The notes below the pieces were generated by a model. It made no database searches and was not told the DNA's origin. It saw only the letters and a list, made by a program, of their open reading frames with translations. Made by a program: the position numbers and the translations under genes. Shown here piece by piece: positions 10,211 to 18,056 of a stretch of 64,000 bases of DNA. This DNA is from Winogradskyella bathintestinalis (GTDB taxonomy: Bacteria > Bacteroidota > Bacteroidia > Flavobacteriales > Flavobacteriaceae), in assembly GCF_030407435.1 (NCBI RefSeq), contig NZ_JASDDK010000008.1, positions 1 to 64,000 on the forward strand, in the 5' to 3' direction. How positions within the stretch are numbered: the first letter of the stretch is position 1; each line of letters opens with the position of its first letter.

Positions 10211-10600
10211 ATGATTAAACACTACAATTTAAAGGATGCAGAAATCTATTTGTTCGATCACTATATCATTAATCAAATACGCGAGGGCGTTACTATTGAA
10301 GCCCCTCATGACAAAGAACTAAACGAAATTGTACAAGAGCATTTTAGCGGTCGTGATATAGTTTATATATCTAATCGAGTAAACTCTTACACCGTAGATC
10401 CTTTAATTTATAAAAAGGTCGAAGATATACCCAATATTCTTGCCATTGCAATAGTTCCTAAAAACCACTTAATGCGACGAAATGCTGAGTATGAGCGCCA
10501 GTTTTATGATAACCCATTTGAGATTTTTGATACTATCAATGATGCTATTATTTGGGCAAATAAATTAACTTTACCTGAAAATGAGGGGGCTAACAAATAA
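10211..10600 (+). CDS. Conserved hypothetical protein, 129 aa
   Basis: I do not recognise the family with certainty. It is soluble, without signal peptide or membrane segments. The alternation of strands and helices (DAEIYLFDHYIINQIREG, DIVYISNRVNSYTVDP, NILAIAIVP, FEIFDTINDAIIWANK) resembles small SpoIIAA/STAS-like proteins found in flavobacteria. That is inference from pattern only. ATG 10211 follows a good promoter candidate by 38 bp and the gene stands alone between clpB and a 656-bp gap. Confidence 0.75.
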   Translation: MIKHYNLKDAEIYLFDHYIINQIREGVTIEAPHDKELNEIVQEHFSGRDIVYISNRVNSYTVDPLIYKKVEDIPNILAIAIVPKNHLMRRNAEYERQFYDNPFEIFDTINDAIIWANKLTLPENEGANK

Positions 10601-11256
10601 TATTCTGTATTACTTCAAAATTTTAATGCATATTCTAAATCCTATTATTTAAATTTTAAAGAATTAAGCATCGCAAGGAAGTCCTCTTTCTTAAAAAGGG
10701 CAATTTATTGATTTTAGCTTAATACCTTCATTTCTCTTTTCCGTGAAAGAAAGCTTTGATGTACCATAATTTCGTTAGAGGAAACACATTCTCATTTTTA
10801 AACATTAAGCTAACTTAGTATAGATTAGAACATAATGAAACAGAGCCACAAGGATTACAGCAGCAACGTTATTATTTTTTTTTATGCAACTGTCTTTAAT
10901 GTAGATTTTATGACGCACATGAATTATAATTAGATCGAGTAATTATCCCAAATTAAATTATTTTCTACAAACCTAATAATGAAAACATTTCAGAGTTTTT
11001 TAACAACTATTCGATGAAACGCATAAAAATATCTAAGAATTTAACAGGCATTTTAACGGATAAAATATTAATTTTGTCGAGCTATTTAATTCCAACACTC
11101 CCGATACTACGGGCAAGACTTATTAATCTTGTAAGTAATCCCTCTACTTATAGAGAATTACTATAGTTAATTTTTAAACTCATTAAAACTTTTTCAATTT
11201 GTTAAAATGACAGATAAAAAAGTACATTATCACAAACCCTAAATTCGACAAAACAA
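10601..11256. other. 656-bp gene-poor intergenic region upstream of deoC
   Basis: The region is very AT-rich, with stops in all frames. The longest ATG frame is 50 codons (11014-11166, plus) and carries no recognisable motif. A CCCG/CGGG hairpin occurs at 11100-11113. I see no tRNA, terminator with T run, or remnant of a known gene. Confidence 0.6.
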
Positions 11257-11916
11257 ATGGAATTAAATAAATATATAGATCATACCTTATTAAGTGCATC
11301 AACAACAGAAGCCGACATTCTTAGATTATGCGAAGAAGCCTTAAAATATAATTTTTACGCTGTTTGTATTAATAGTTGTTATGTTCCCATAGCAAAACAA
11401 GTTTTAGGCCAATCTGAAGTAAAGATATGCGCGGTGGTTGGGTTTCCATTAGGAGCAATGTCTACAGGTGCTAAAGTATTTGAAGCCAAAACTGCGATTG
11501 AACAAGGTGCTAACGAAATCGATATGGTAATGAATATCGGTCGTCTTAAAAGTCAGAACCATGTCGCCGTATTAAAAGACATTAGTGCCGTAAAGCGTGC
11601 TATGGGACCTGCAACATTAAAAGTTATTCTTGAAATTAGTGAACTTTCTAAAAATGAGATCGTTAAAGCATGTGAAATTTGTATGGACGCTGATGCGGAT
11701 TTTGTAAAAACCTCAACAGGTTTTTCTAAAAGTGGAGCCACCTTAACTGCTGTTAAAATAATGAGAAAAACAGTTAAAAATCAATTAAAGGTAAAAGCCT
11801 CAGGAGGCATAAGAGATGCAGAAACAGCGCAAAAATACATAGAGGTTGGAGCGGATAGAATTGGCGCTTCAGCAGGAGTTGCAATGATGAACAACCTCGT
11901 ATCTCACGCATCGTAA
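11257..11916 (+). CDS. deoC: Deoxyribose-phosphate aldolase
   Basis: A 219-residue class I aldolase that splits 2-deoxyribose-5-phosphate into glyceraldehyde-3-phosphate and acetaldehyde. Seen: IDHTLL at 7-12, VGFPLGA at 61-67, the Schiff-base lysine in VKTSTGF (K151) and the relay lysine in KASGGIRD (K180). The C-terminal phosphate-binding segment is GADRIGASAGVAM. Length is normal for the family. It is followed after 30 bp by deoD, so the pair forms a deoxynucleoside salvage unit in the cytosol: deoD releases deoxyribose-1-phosphate and deoC consumes it after isomerisation. No phosphopentomutase is in the window. The long upstream gap may hold its control region. Confidence 0.96.
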   Translation: MELNKYIDHTLLSASTTEADILRLCEEALKYNFYAVCINSCYVPIAKQVLGQSEVKICAVVGFPLGAMSTGAKVFEAKTAIEQGANEIDMVMNIGRLKSQNHVAVLKDISAVKRAMGPATLKVILEISELSKNEIVKACEICMDADADFVKTSTGFSKSGATLTAVKIMRKTVKNQLKVKASGGIRDAETAQKYIEVGADRIGASAGVAMMNNLVSHAS

Positions 11917-11934
11917 TATTTGAAACACTTTATT

Positions 11935-11942
11935 TAACTTTG
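11935..11942 (+). promoter_or_regulatory. -7 box TAACTTTG upstream of deoD
   Basis: An exact match to TAnnTTTG, ending 4 bp before the deoD ATG. No TTG at the usual 17-23 bp upstream. If used, it would give deoD its own leaderless transcript inside the deoC-deoD gap. Confidence 0.3.
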
Positions 11943-11946
11943 ATGC

Positions 11947-12645
11947 ATGAGTGTACACATTGAAGCCAAAAAAGGCGAAATCGCAGAGACCATACTTCTA
12001 CCCGGAGATCCATTAAGAGCGAAATGGATAGCTGAGACATTTTTTGAAAATCCCAAATGCTTCAATACAGTTAGAGGTATGCTAGGTTATACAGGGACCT
12101 ACAAAGGCAAACGTATTTCTACAATGGGAACAGGAATGGGTGTGCCGAGTATCTCTATTTATACACACGAACTTATTACGGAATATGGTGTAAAAAACCT
12201 GATTAGAGTTGGTAGTGCTGGTTCATATCAAAAAGAAGTAAAAATTAGAGATGTTGTATTAGCTATGGCCGCCTCATCGTCTTCTGGCATTAACCAGTCT
12301 AGGTTTGGTGGCGCTAATTTTGCCCCGACAGCAGATTTTAAATTGTTTATGAAGGCCGTAAATGCGGCTAAAGTTAATAATATAGCGATAAAAGCTGGTA
12401 ACGTATTATCCTCAGATGAATTTTACCAAGACGATAAAGAGATTTTCAAAAAATGGGCTAAGTTTGGAGTACTCTGTGTGGAAATGGAAGCCGCAGGGCT
12501 ATACACTATAGCTGCCAAACATAATGTGAATGCTTTAGCCATTTTGACCATTTCAGATTCTCTCGTTACAGGAGAAACCACAACCAGTGAAGAACGAGAA
12601 ACTACGTTTAGAAGTATGATTGAAATTGCTCTAGATTTGGCTTAA
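11947..12645 (+). CDS. deoD: Purine-nucleoside phosphorylase DeoD type
   Basis: A 232-residue hexameric-type phosphorylase that cleaves purine (deoxy)nucleosides with phosphate. Seen: N-terminal [20 protein letters not shown] with GDPLRA (phosphate loop), the Arg of [20 protein letters not shown], the RVGSAGS loop, EMEAAGLY (ribose binding) and ISDSLVTGE, which carries the catalytic Asp. Length matches E. coli DeoD. It lies directly downstream of deoC. The start at ATG 11947 gives the standard N terminus. Confidence 0.96.
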   Translation: MSVHIEAKKGEIAETILLPGDPLRAKWIAETFFENPKCFNTVRGMLGYTGTYKGKRISTMGTGMGVPSISIYTHELITEYGVKNLIRVGSAGSYQKEVKIRDVVLAMAASSSSGINQSRFGGANFAPTADFKLFMKAVNAAKVNNIAIKAGNVLSSDEFYQDDKEIFKKWAKFGVLCVEMEAAGLYTIAAKHNVNALAILTISDSLVTGETTTSEERETTFRSMIEIALDLA

Positions 12646-12712
12646 GACTAACTTCCGATTTTATTATAGAAAAGCTTACTTTAGTCGGAAAAAAATATTT
12701 CTTCAAAACAAA

Positions 12713-13228
12713 ATGAAAAAACTATTCTTAATACTTCTTATAATCTTTGTTAACTTTTCTTCTTGTAAAGAGAAAACCGAAAATAAAGATAGCGCAGTGT
12801 CTACTTATTATTTAATTAGACATGCCGAAAAGGATCGAACTGATCACCGTAATAAAAACCCTGATTTAACTGAAGCAGGATTACAACGCGCAAGCCATTG
12901 GGCAATTTATTTTAAAGATGTAAAATTTGATGCGGTTTATACGACGGATTACAATAGAACAAAACAAACAGCAAAGCCCACGGCAAACGCTAACGGGCTT
13001 GAACTTCAGCTATATAATCCATCGGTCATAAAGATGGAAGAATTTCTAAATAAAACTAAAGGAGGAACTGTCTTAATTGTTGGTCACAGCAATACAACTC
13101 CGAAGTTTGTAAATAATTTATTAGGCCAAGAAAAGTATAAAGATATAGCAGATGACAACAATGCTAATCTATATGTTGTAACAGTTACTAAAACGGGAAA
13201 AAATTCTCAATTATTGGTTATTGATTAG
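12713..13228 (+). CDS. Histidine-phosphatase-family lipoprotein
   Basis: A 171-residue protein with a lipoprotein signal (hydrophobic LFLILLIIFVNF, lipobox FSSC, Cys 19). The phosphatase motif LIRHAEKDRTD carries the phosphohistidine; later landmarks are YTTDYNRTKQTAKP and IVGHSNTTP with the second catalytic His. This is the SixA/phosphoglycerate-mutase-like fold, here envelope-anchored. The substrate is unknown. The 3' end overlaps the convergent 13211 gene by 18 bp. No transcription terminator was found between them. Confidence 0.88.
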   Translation: MKKLFLILLIIFVNFSSCKEKTENKDSAVSTYYLIRHAEKDRTDHRNKNPDLTEAGLQRASHWAIYFKDVKFDAVYTTDYNRTKQTAKPTANANGLELQLYNPSVIKMEEFLNKTKGGTVLIVGHSNTTPKFVNNLLGQEKYKDIADDNNANLYVVTVTKTGKNSQLLVID

Positions 13229-13999
13229 TTGTACTTCAAGATTTTCAAGTTCAATCTTAGATAATAATTTTAATTGATTGTCCTCAAAAGCTTTGCCTAA
13301 ATTTTCGAGAGACATAGTGTTATCTTCGGGTTTATAATTATTATAATCTACAAAGCGTAAACTATTAACGTAGCGTTCATTATAAGCTTCTCTAAAGCGC
13401 AAACCTATTCCATGTTCTTCATGATATGAATAAGCTAAATAATCCACTTTAAATTCACTTTTATCAACCCAATAGATAAACACATCTTCATAATCTTCAC
13501 CTCCACCTTCAGCGTTAAAAGTCACCTTAATTTTATAATAATCCTTGCCTTTAATATTTTCATTTCCTAGAAGCGTTTTATTCACTGCATTGTCATTTAA
13601 ACCGTATGGTAAAACTGAAAAATAGTGTACCGAATTTACAGACGCTTCATATTTTTTAGCAATAGAATCGTCTAGTTTTACAAACGCTTCATTATTATAC
13701 CGTTCGTAACCTACATTACTCAACATATCGAAAATAGAATCTTTATTATTTACGGTCAGTCTTACTAAAAGAAACTCATGATTTTTACGTAAAGCCTGGT
13801 AATATGTATCTCGAAACTCAAACTTAAGACTCGATCTTTTAAAATTATCACCTCCCGATACTTCAATAGATTTATCGATAATATCATTGGCTGTGAGCAC
13901 TTTATTACTGTTTTCTACTTCTTGCTTAACCGCATTCGAATTTTCGTTATTACACGCAAAAAGCACAGCAACAAAAATATATAGGAGGTATTTTTTCAT
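13211..13999 (-). CDS. Lipoprotein of unknown function (DUF6503-like)
   Basis: A 262-residue protein whose N terminus is a lipoprotein signal (YLLYIFVAVLFAC, Cys 16). After it comes IIDKSIEVSGGDNF, a phrase typical of the flavobacterial DUF6503 outer-membrane-lipoprotein-like family, then a beta-rich body (FEFRDTYYQALR, YYKIKVTF, DVFIYWVDKSEFKVDYLAYSY). The fold is probably LolA-like, judged only from the strand pattern. Function unknown. It overlaps the 3' end of the histidine-phosphatase lipoprotein gene tail to tail. Confidence 0.75.
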   Translation of the reverse strand: MKKYLLYIFVAVLFACNNENSNAVKQEVENSNKVLTANDIIDKSIEVSGGDNFKRSSLKFEFRDTYYQALRKNHEFLLVRLTVNNKDSIFDMLSNVGYERYNNEAFVKLDDSIAKKYEASVNSVHYFSVLPYGLNDNAVNKTLLGNENIKGKDYYKIKVTFNAEGGGEDYEDVFIYWVDKSEFKVDYLAYSYHEEHGIGLRFREAYNERYVNSLRFVDYNNYKPEDNTMSLENLGKAFEDNQLKLLSKIELENLEVQLINNQ

Positions 14000-14241
14000 T
14001 TAAAATTGGTTTTAAATTAAAGTCGTAAAACTATTAATAAGATTACATTAATATCATAAATTCAACTTAAAGAATTACTGACTGATCTTTGTTTATTTGA
14101 ACCTCAACAAATTATGAAATAAAATTAAACACGTATTTACTGCAATTAATACGGTACTCTCAATATTCACACTGTTTCAGGACGAAATTTAGGTATTTGA
14201 AGTTTTTCATCTTGAAGCATCACACTTCAAACTTACTTTCA

Positions 14242-14249
14242 TATCTTTG
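14242..14249 (+). promoter_or_regulatory. -7 box TATCTTTG of smpB
   Basis: An exact TAnnTTTG match, ending 6 bp before the ATG at 14256, which would make the ATG the approximate transcription start. No good -33 TTG at 17-23 bp spacing. Confidence 0.45.
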
Positions 14250-14255
14250 CTAGCC

Positions 14256-14714
14256 ATGCAAAAAACCGTTAACATACTCAACAGAAAAGCTAAGTTTCAG
14301 TACGATATATTAGACAAATATACGGCTGGGATTGTGCTTACGGGAACTGAAATTAAATCCATTAGATCTGGTAAGGCTTCCATTGCCGAAGGTTTCTGCG
14401 AGTTTAATGACCGGAGTGAACTCTTTGTTATTAATATGACGGTTGAAGAATACAAATACGGCACGCATTATAACCATAGACCAAAAGCCGAACGCAAATT
14501 ACTTCTTAATAAAAGAGAGCTAAAAAAGCTTGAGAAAGAAGTGAATATAAAAGGTAATGCTATTATTCCTCTTAAACTTTTTATTAACGATAGAGGTTTA
14601 GCAAAACTCATCATTGGGCTAGGAAAAGGTAAAAAGCTCTATGACAAACGCGAAACCATTAAGGATCGCGATAATAAACGAAATCTAGATCGTATTAAAA
14701 AAGTGTACCGCTAA
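14256..14714 (+). CDS. smpB: SsrA-binding protein SmpB
   Basis: A 152-residue RNA-binding protein that pairs with tmRNA in trans-translation. Seen: AKFQYDILDKYTAGIVLTGTEIKSIR, the GKASIAEGF segment, EYKYGTHYNH, LLLNKREL and the basic C-terminal tail GKKLYDKRETIKDRDNKR. A TTG at 14247 is in frame, but it lies inside the -7 promoter box, and MQKTVNILNRKAKF is the usual N terminus. I therefore take ATG 14256. The tmRNA gene is not in this window. Monocistronic by appearance. Confidence 0.96.
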   Translation: MQKTVNILNRKAKFQYDILDKYTAGIVLTGTEIKSIRSGKASIAEGFCEFNDRSELFVINMTVEEYKYGTHYNHRPKAERKLLLNKRELKKLEKEVNIKGNAIIPLKLFINDRGLAKLIIGLGKGKKLYDKRETIKDRDNKRNLDRIKKVYR

Positions 14715-14907
14715 ATTTTAAGATTCCTATAACTTTTCCAATCTATTTTTAGTCTAAGTTTGAAATACCTTAGGCAACCTTTTCATTTTTATTGACGTCT
14801 ATATAAGTATGAACTTAAGTTCTTTTTATATTAGGTATGTTTTACCGGTAAAAGTCAAAAAGAAATGGTGGCTTATAAAACCAAAGTATATCATCAATCG
14901 TTATCAA

Positions 14908-17376
14908 ATGGCCAAAAATCTATTTAGCATCTTACTGATTGCGTTCAGTATTATGGTTTCTGCACAAATTACAGGAAATATTACTGACCAAAATAATAAC
15001 GCGCTTCCTTTTGTAAATGTTTTAATTGAAAACACCTACATAGGAACGACAAGTAATGATGATGGATATTACGAACTTAATATTTCTACACCAAAAACCT
15101 ATATCATAGCTTACAGTTATTTGGGTTATAAAACAGTTAAACAAGAAGTCACTATTGAAAAATTCCCGTATCAAATCGATGTTACTTTAACTGAGGAATC
15201 CGTGTCGCTTTCAGAAGTTATTATAGATTCTGAAATTGATCCTGCAATCGCCATCATGCAAAAGGCCATTGCATACCGTGAAACCAATCTTAATAAAATA
15301 CATTCGTATAAGGCCGATTTTTATTCTAGAGGATTAATTAAAATTAAGGATGCTCCCGAAAAAATATTAGGTCAAGAGGTTGGGGATTTAGGAGGTGGAT
15401 TAGACTCTACTCGAAGTGGCATTATTTATTTATCTGAAACCATATCTAAAATACAGTTTTTAAGTCCAGATAAATTAAAAGAAAAAATCACAGCATCTAA
15501 AGTTAGCGGTGATGACAATGGGTTTAGCTTTAATGTGGCTATGGATGTCGATTTTAATTTCTACAACAACACTATAAATTTTGGTAATGAAATTATTTCT
15601 CCAATTGCCAACAACGCTTTTGTCTATTACCGCTACAAACTTGATGGTGTTTTTTACGATGATAGAGGCAACCTGATAAATAAAATAAAAGTGATTCCGA
15701 AGCGAAAAAATGATCCTGTTTTTTCGGGCAATATTTATATCGTAGAGGATCAGTGGTCAATTTATGCATTAGAATTAGATATTACAGGAGTTCAAGCTCG
15801 GATTCCTGTTGTAGATATAGTAACTTTAAAACAGAGCTTTTCTTATTCCGACACTCATAATATTTGGGCCAAAATCTCCCAAAGTATCGATTTTAGATTT
15901 GGTATGATGGGGATTAAAGGAGATGGTCGTTACACTGCTGTTTATAGTAATTATGAATTTAACACGGGGCTTACCAAAAACGATTTCAATAGAGAACTTG
16001 TTGCGTTTGAAAAAGAAGCCAATAAAAAAGATTCTCTATTTTGGAACACCATTAGACCTGTGCCTTTAACAAGCGAAGAACGTATTGACTATGTAAAAAA
16101 AGACAGTTTGCAAACCTTGCATGAATCGAAACCTTATTTAGATTCGTTGGATCGTGATAACAATAAATTTAAATTAGATAATATCATAGGATATACCTAT
16201 CTGAATTCTCACAAGAATTATCGAATAGGGTTTGACATTCCCGTTATTGGTGGTGTTCAATTTAATACTGTTCAAGGTTATGCGCTTAATGCTAATGTAT
16301 TTTACACTAAAAATTACGACGATTTTAAACGCTTTTTCAGAGCTAGCGGAAAACTTCAATATGGATTTTCAGATCATCGCTTACGTGCCACAGGTTCGTT
16401 GACCTATAAGTTCAACAGTATCACAAATGCATTTCTAAATTTATCTGGTGGTGTTTCGGCAGAACAGTTTAACTCTTCCAGCCCTATTTCACCATTAATC
16501 AATTCCGTAAGCACCTTATTTTTTGAAGATAATTACATGAAATTATATGACAAAAGTTTTGTAGCTCTTAATTATTCTGAAGAATTATTTAATGGAATCA
16601 GATTGTACACAGGTGTAAGTTACGAAAGACGAAAAGCATTATTCAACACCACAGATCAAACTTTTATTAATGAAGATAATGACGTTTATACAAGCAATAA
16701 TCCATTAAACGAAACCGCATTTGATATAGCACCTTTTGAGTCCCATAATATTATTAAAGGAAATATTGATGTTCGCATTAATTTTGGACAAGAATATTTA
16801 AGTTATCCTGATGCCAAATACAATGTTAACAACGACGATTATCCAACCATTTATTTAGGTTACGAAAAAGGTTTTAGCGCTACCAATAGCGATTACAATT
16901 TCGACCAAGTTAAGATAAGACTCAATCAATCTTTTAATATTAAAGATAAAGGAAAATTCAGGTATAATCTAAAAGCAGAAAAATTCTTTAATGCCGATGC
17001 CATTGCTTTTATGGATTATCAACATTTTAATGGCAACCTAACGCATGTTAGTACAGAGGGAAACTACACCAATGTATTTAATAATTTAAATTATTATGCC
17101 GCCAGCACAGACGATGCTTATTTTGAAAGTCACATTGAGCACGATTTTAATGGATTTTTACTCGGAAAAGTTCCATTGCTCAACAAGCTAAACTTTAATT
17201 TAGTGGTCGGTGCACATTTATTGGCAATACCAAACTTTAAACCCTATCAAGAATACACTGTCGGTTTAGATAATATTGGATGGGGGAAATGGAGATTTTT
17301 ACGAGTGGACTATTTACGTTCTTATCAAAGCGGATTTCAGAGTGATGCTATTGTTTTTGGTTTGAAATTCTTTTAA
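14908..17376 (+). CDS. DUF5686 outer-membrane protein with carboxypeptidase-regulatory-like domain
   Basis: From ATG 14908 the protein has 822 residues and a clear signal peptide (LFSILLIAFSIMVSAQ). An upstream in-frame ATG at 14809 would add 33 basic residues before the signal, so I prefer 14908. The mature N terminus is a CarboxypepD_reg-like Ig domain (ITGNITDQNNNALPFVNVLI, GTTSNDDGYYELNI). The long DUF5686 part follows, ending in alternating strands and a terminal aromatic (VFGLKFF), as in an outer-membrane barrel. Proteins of this kind are common in Bacteroidetes and lack a known substrate. The next gene starts 9 bp later, so the two are likely co-transcribed. Confidence 0.88.
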   Translation: MAKNLFSILLIAFSIMVSAQITGNITDQNNNALPFVNVLIENTYIGTTSNDDGYYELNISTPKTYIIAYSYLGYKTVKQEVTIEKFPYQIDVTLTEESVSLSEVIIDSEIDPAIAIMQKAIAYRETNLNKIHSYKADFYSRGLIKIKDAPEKILGQEVGDLGGGLDSTRSGIIYLSETISKIQFLSPDKLKEKITASKVSGDDNGFSFNVAMDVDFNFYNNTINFGNEIISPIANNAFVYYRYKLDGVFYDDRGNLINKIKVIPKRKNDPVFSGNIYIVEDQWSIYALELDITGVQARIPVVDIVTLKQSFSYSDTHNIWAKISQSIDFRFGMMGIKGDGRYTAVYSNYEFNTGLTKNDFNRELVAFEKEANKKDSLFWNTIRPVPLTSEERIDYVKKDSLQTLHESKPYLDSLDRDNNKFKLDNIIGYTYLNSHKNYRIGFDIPVIGGVQFNTVQGYALNANVFYTKNYDDFKRFFRASGKLQYGFSDHRLRATGSLTYKFNSITNAFLNLSGGVSAEQFNSSSPISPLINSVSTLFFEDNYMKLYDKSFVALNYSEELFNGIRLYTGVSYERRKALFNTTDQTFINEDNDVYTSNNPLNETAFDIAPFESHNIIKGNIDVRINFGQEYLSYPDAKYNVNNDDYPTIYLGYEKGFSATNSDYNFDQVKIRLNQSFNIKDKGKFRYNLKAEKFFNADAIAFMDYQHFNGNLTHVSTEGNYTNVFNNLNYYAASTDDAYFESHIEHDFNGFLLGKVPLLNKLNFNLVVGAHLLAIPNFKPYQEYTVGLDNIGWGKWRFLRVDYLRSYQSGFQSDAIVFGLKFF

Positions 17377-17385
17377 ATTTATAGC

Positions 17386-17901
17386 ATGAAAAAAATTACC
17401 TATATAATATTCTTTCTATCGTTAGGCTTAGTTGCCCAAGATAATAAAGACTACACGAATAAAGTCGCAACAATTGATAGCACTATTGCCACTTTGTACT
17501 CCGTAATTTCTGGAGACAAGGGAGAATCACGTAACTGGGAATTGTTTAAGCACTTATTTAGACAAGATGCCAAACTTATTCCTATTGGAGAAAAAGAGGG
17601 AAAAACTACAGTTCGCTACATGTCTGCTGATGACTATAAAAAAACGGCCGGAACTTGGTTAGTCGAAAATGGATTTCATGAAGTGGAAATAAATCGAGAA
17701 ACCCAGGTATTTGGGAATTTGGCTCATGTGTTTAGCACTTACGAATCTTATAAAACTAAAGATGACGACCATCCTTTCATGCGTGGCATTAACAGTATTC
17801 AATTATTTAATGATGGTAAACGTTGGTGGATTTTAAATCTTTATTGGCAACAAGAATCAAAAGCTAATCAGATTCCAGACCTGTATTTACCAAATAACTA
17901 G
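17386..17901 (+). CDS. Exported NTF2/SnoaL-like protein
   Basis: A 171-residue protein with a Sec signal peptide (ITYIIFFLSLGLVAQ). The body has the cone-shaped NTF2-like pattern: helix TIDSTIATLYSVIS, WELFKHLFRQDAKLIPI, then strands VEINRETQVFGNLAHVFSTYESY, INSIQLFNDGKRWWILNLYW. This fold is used for ligand binding or hydrolase-like enzymes. No catalytic residues can be assigned. It sits 9 bp after the DUF5686 gene. Confidence 0.8.
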   Translation: MKKITYIIFFLSLGLVAQDNKDYTNKVATIDSTIATLYSVISGDKGESRNWELFKHLFRQDAKLIPIGEKEGKTTVRYMSADDYKKTAGTWLVENGFHEVEINRETQVFGNLAHVFSTYESYKTKDDDHPFMRGINSIQLFNDGKRWWILNLYWQQESKANQIPDLYLPNN

Positions 17902-17932
17902 TTAGATTATTAGTCTATAGCTCATAATCTAA
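17902..17932 (+). terminator. Possible weak AT-rich terminator hairpin
   Basis: TTAGATTAT (17902-17910) pairs with ATAATCTAA (17924-17932). The stem is AT-only apart from one pair and has only a short T run after it (GTTTG). It starts immediately after the stop codon. Confidence 0.3.
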
Positions 17933-18056
17933 GTTTGCTACCCTTATTAAAAATTCCTGTTGATAAAATGTAACTTAAACGGAAGCGTAAATCGTATCTA
18001 ATTAATCTTTAACACTTACATTTTACAAGACAATAACACAAAATAAACTACTCAAT

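Noticed and set aside
10835..10933. 32-codon frame starting ATG in the gap before deoC
   Set aside because: It is too short, has no motif or promoter of its own, and appears in an AT-rich stretch where such frames arise by chance.
11014..11166. 50-codon frame in the gap before deoC
   Set aside because: No recognisable family or start signal; kept only as part of the gap description.
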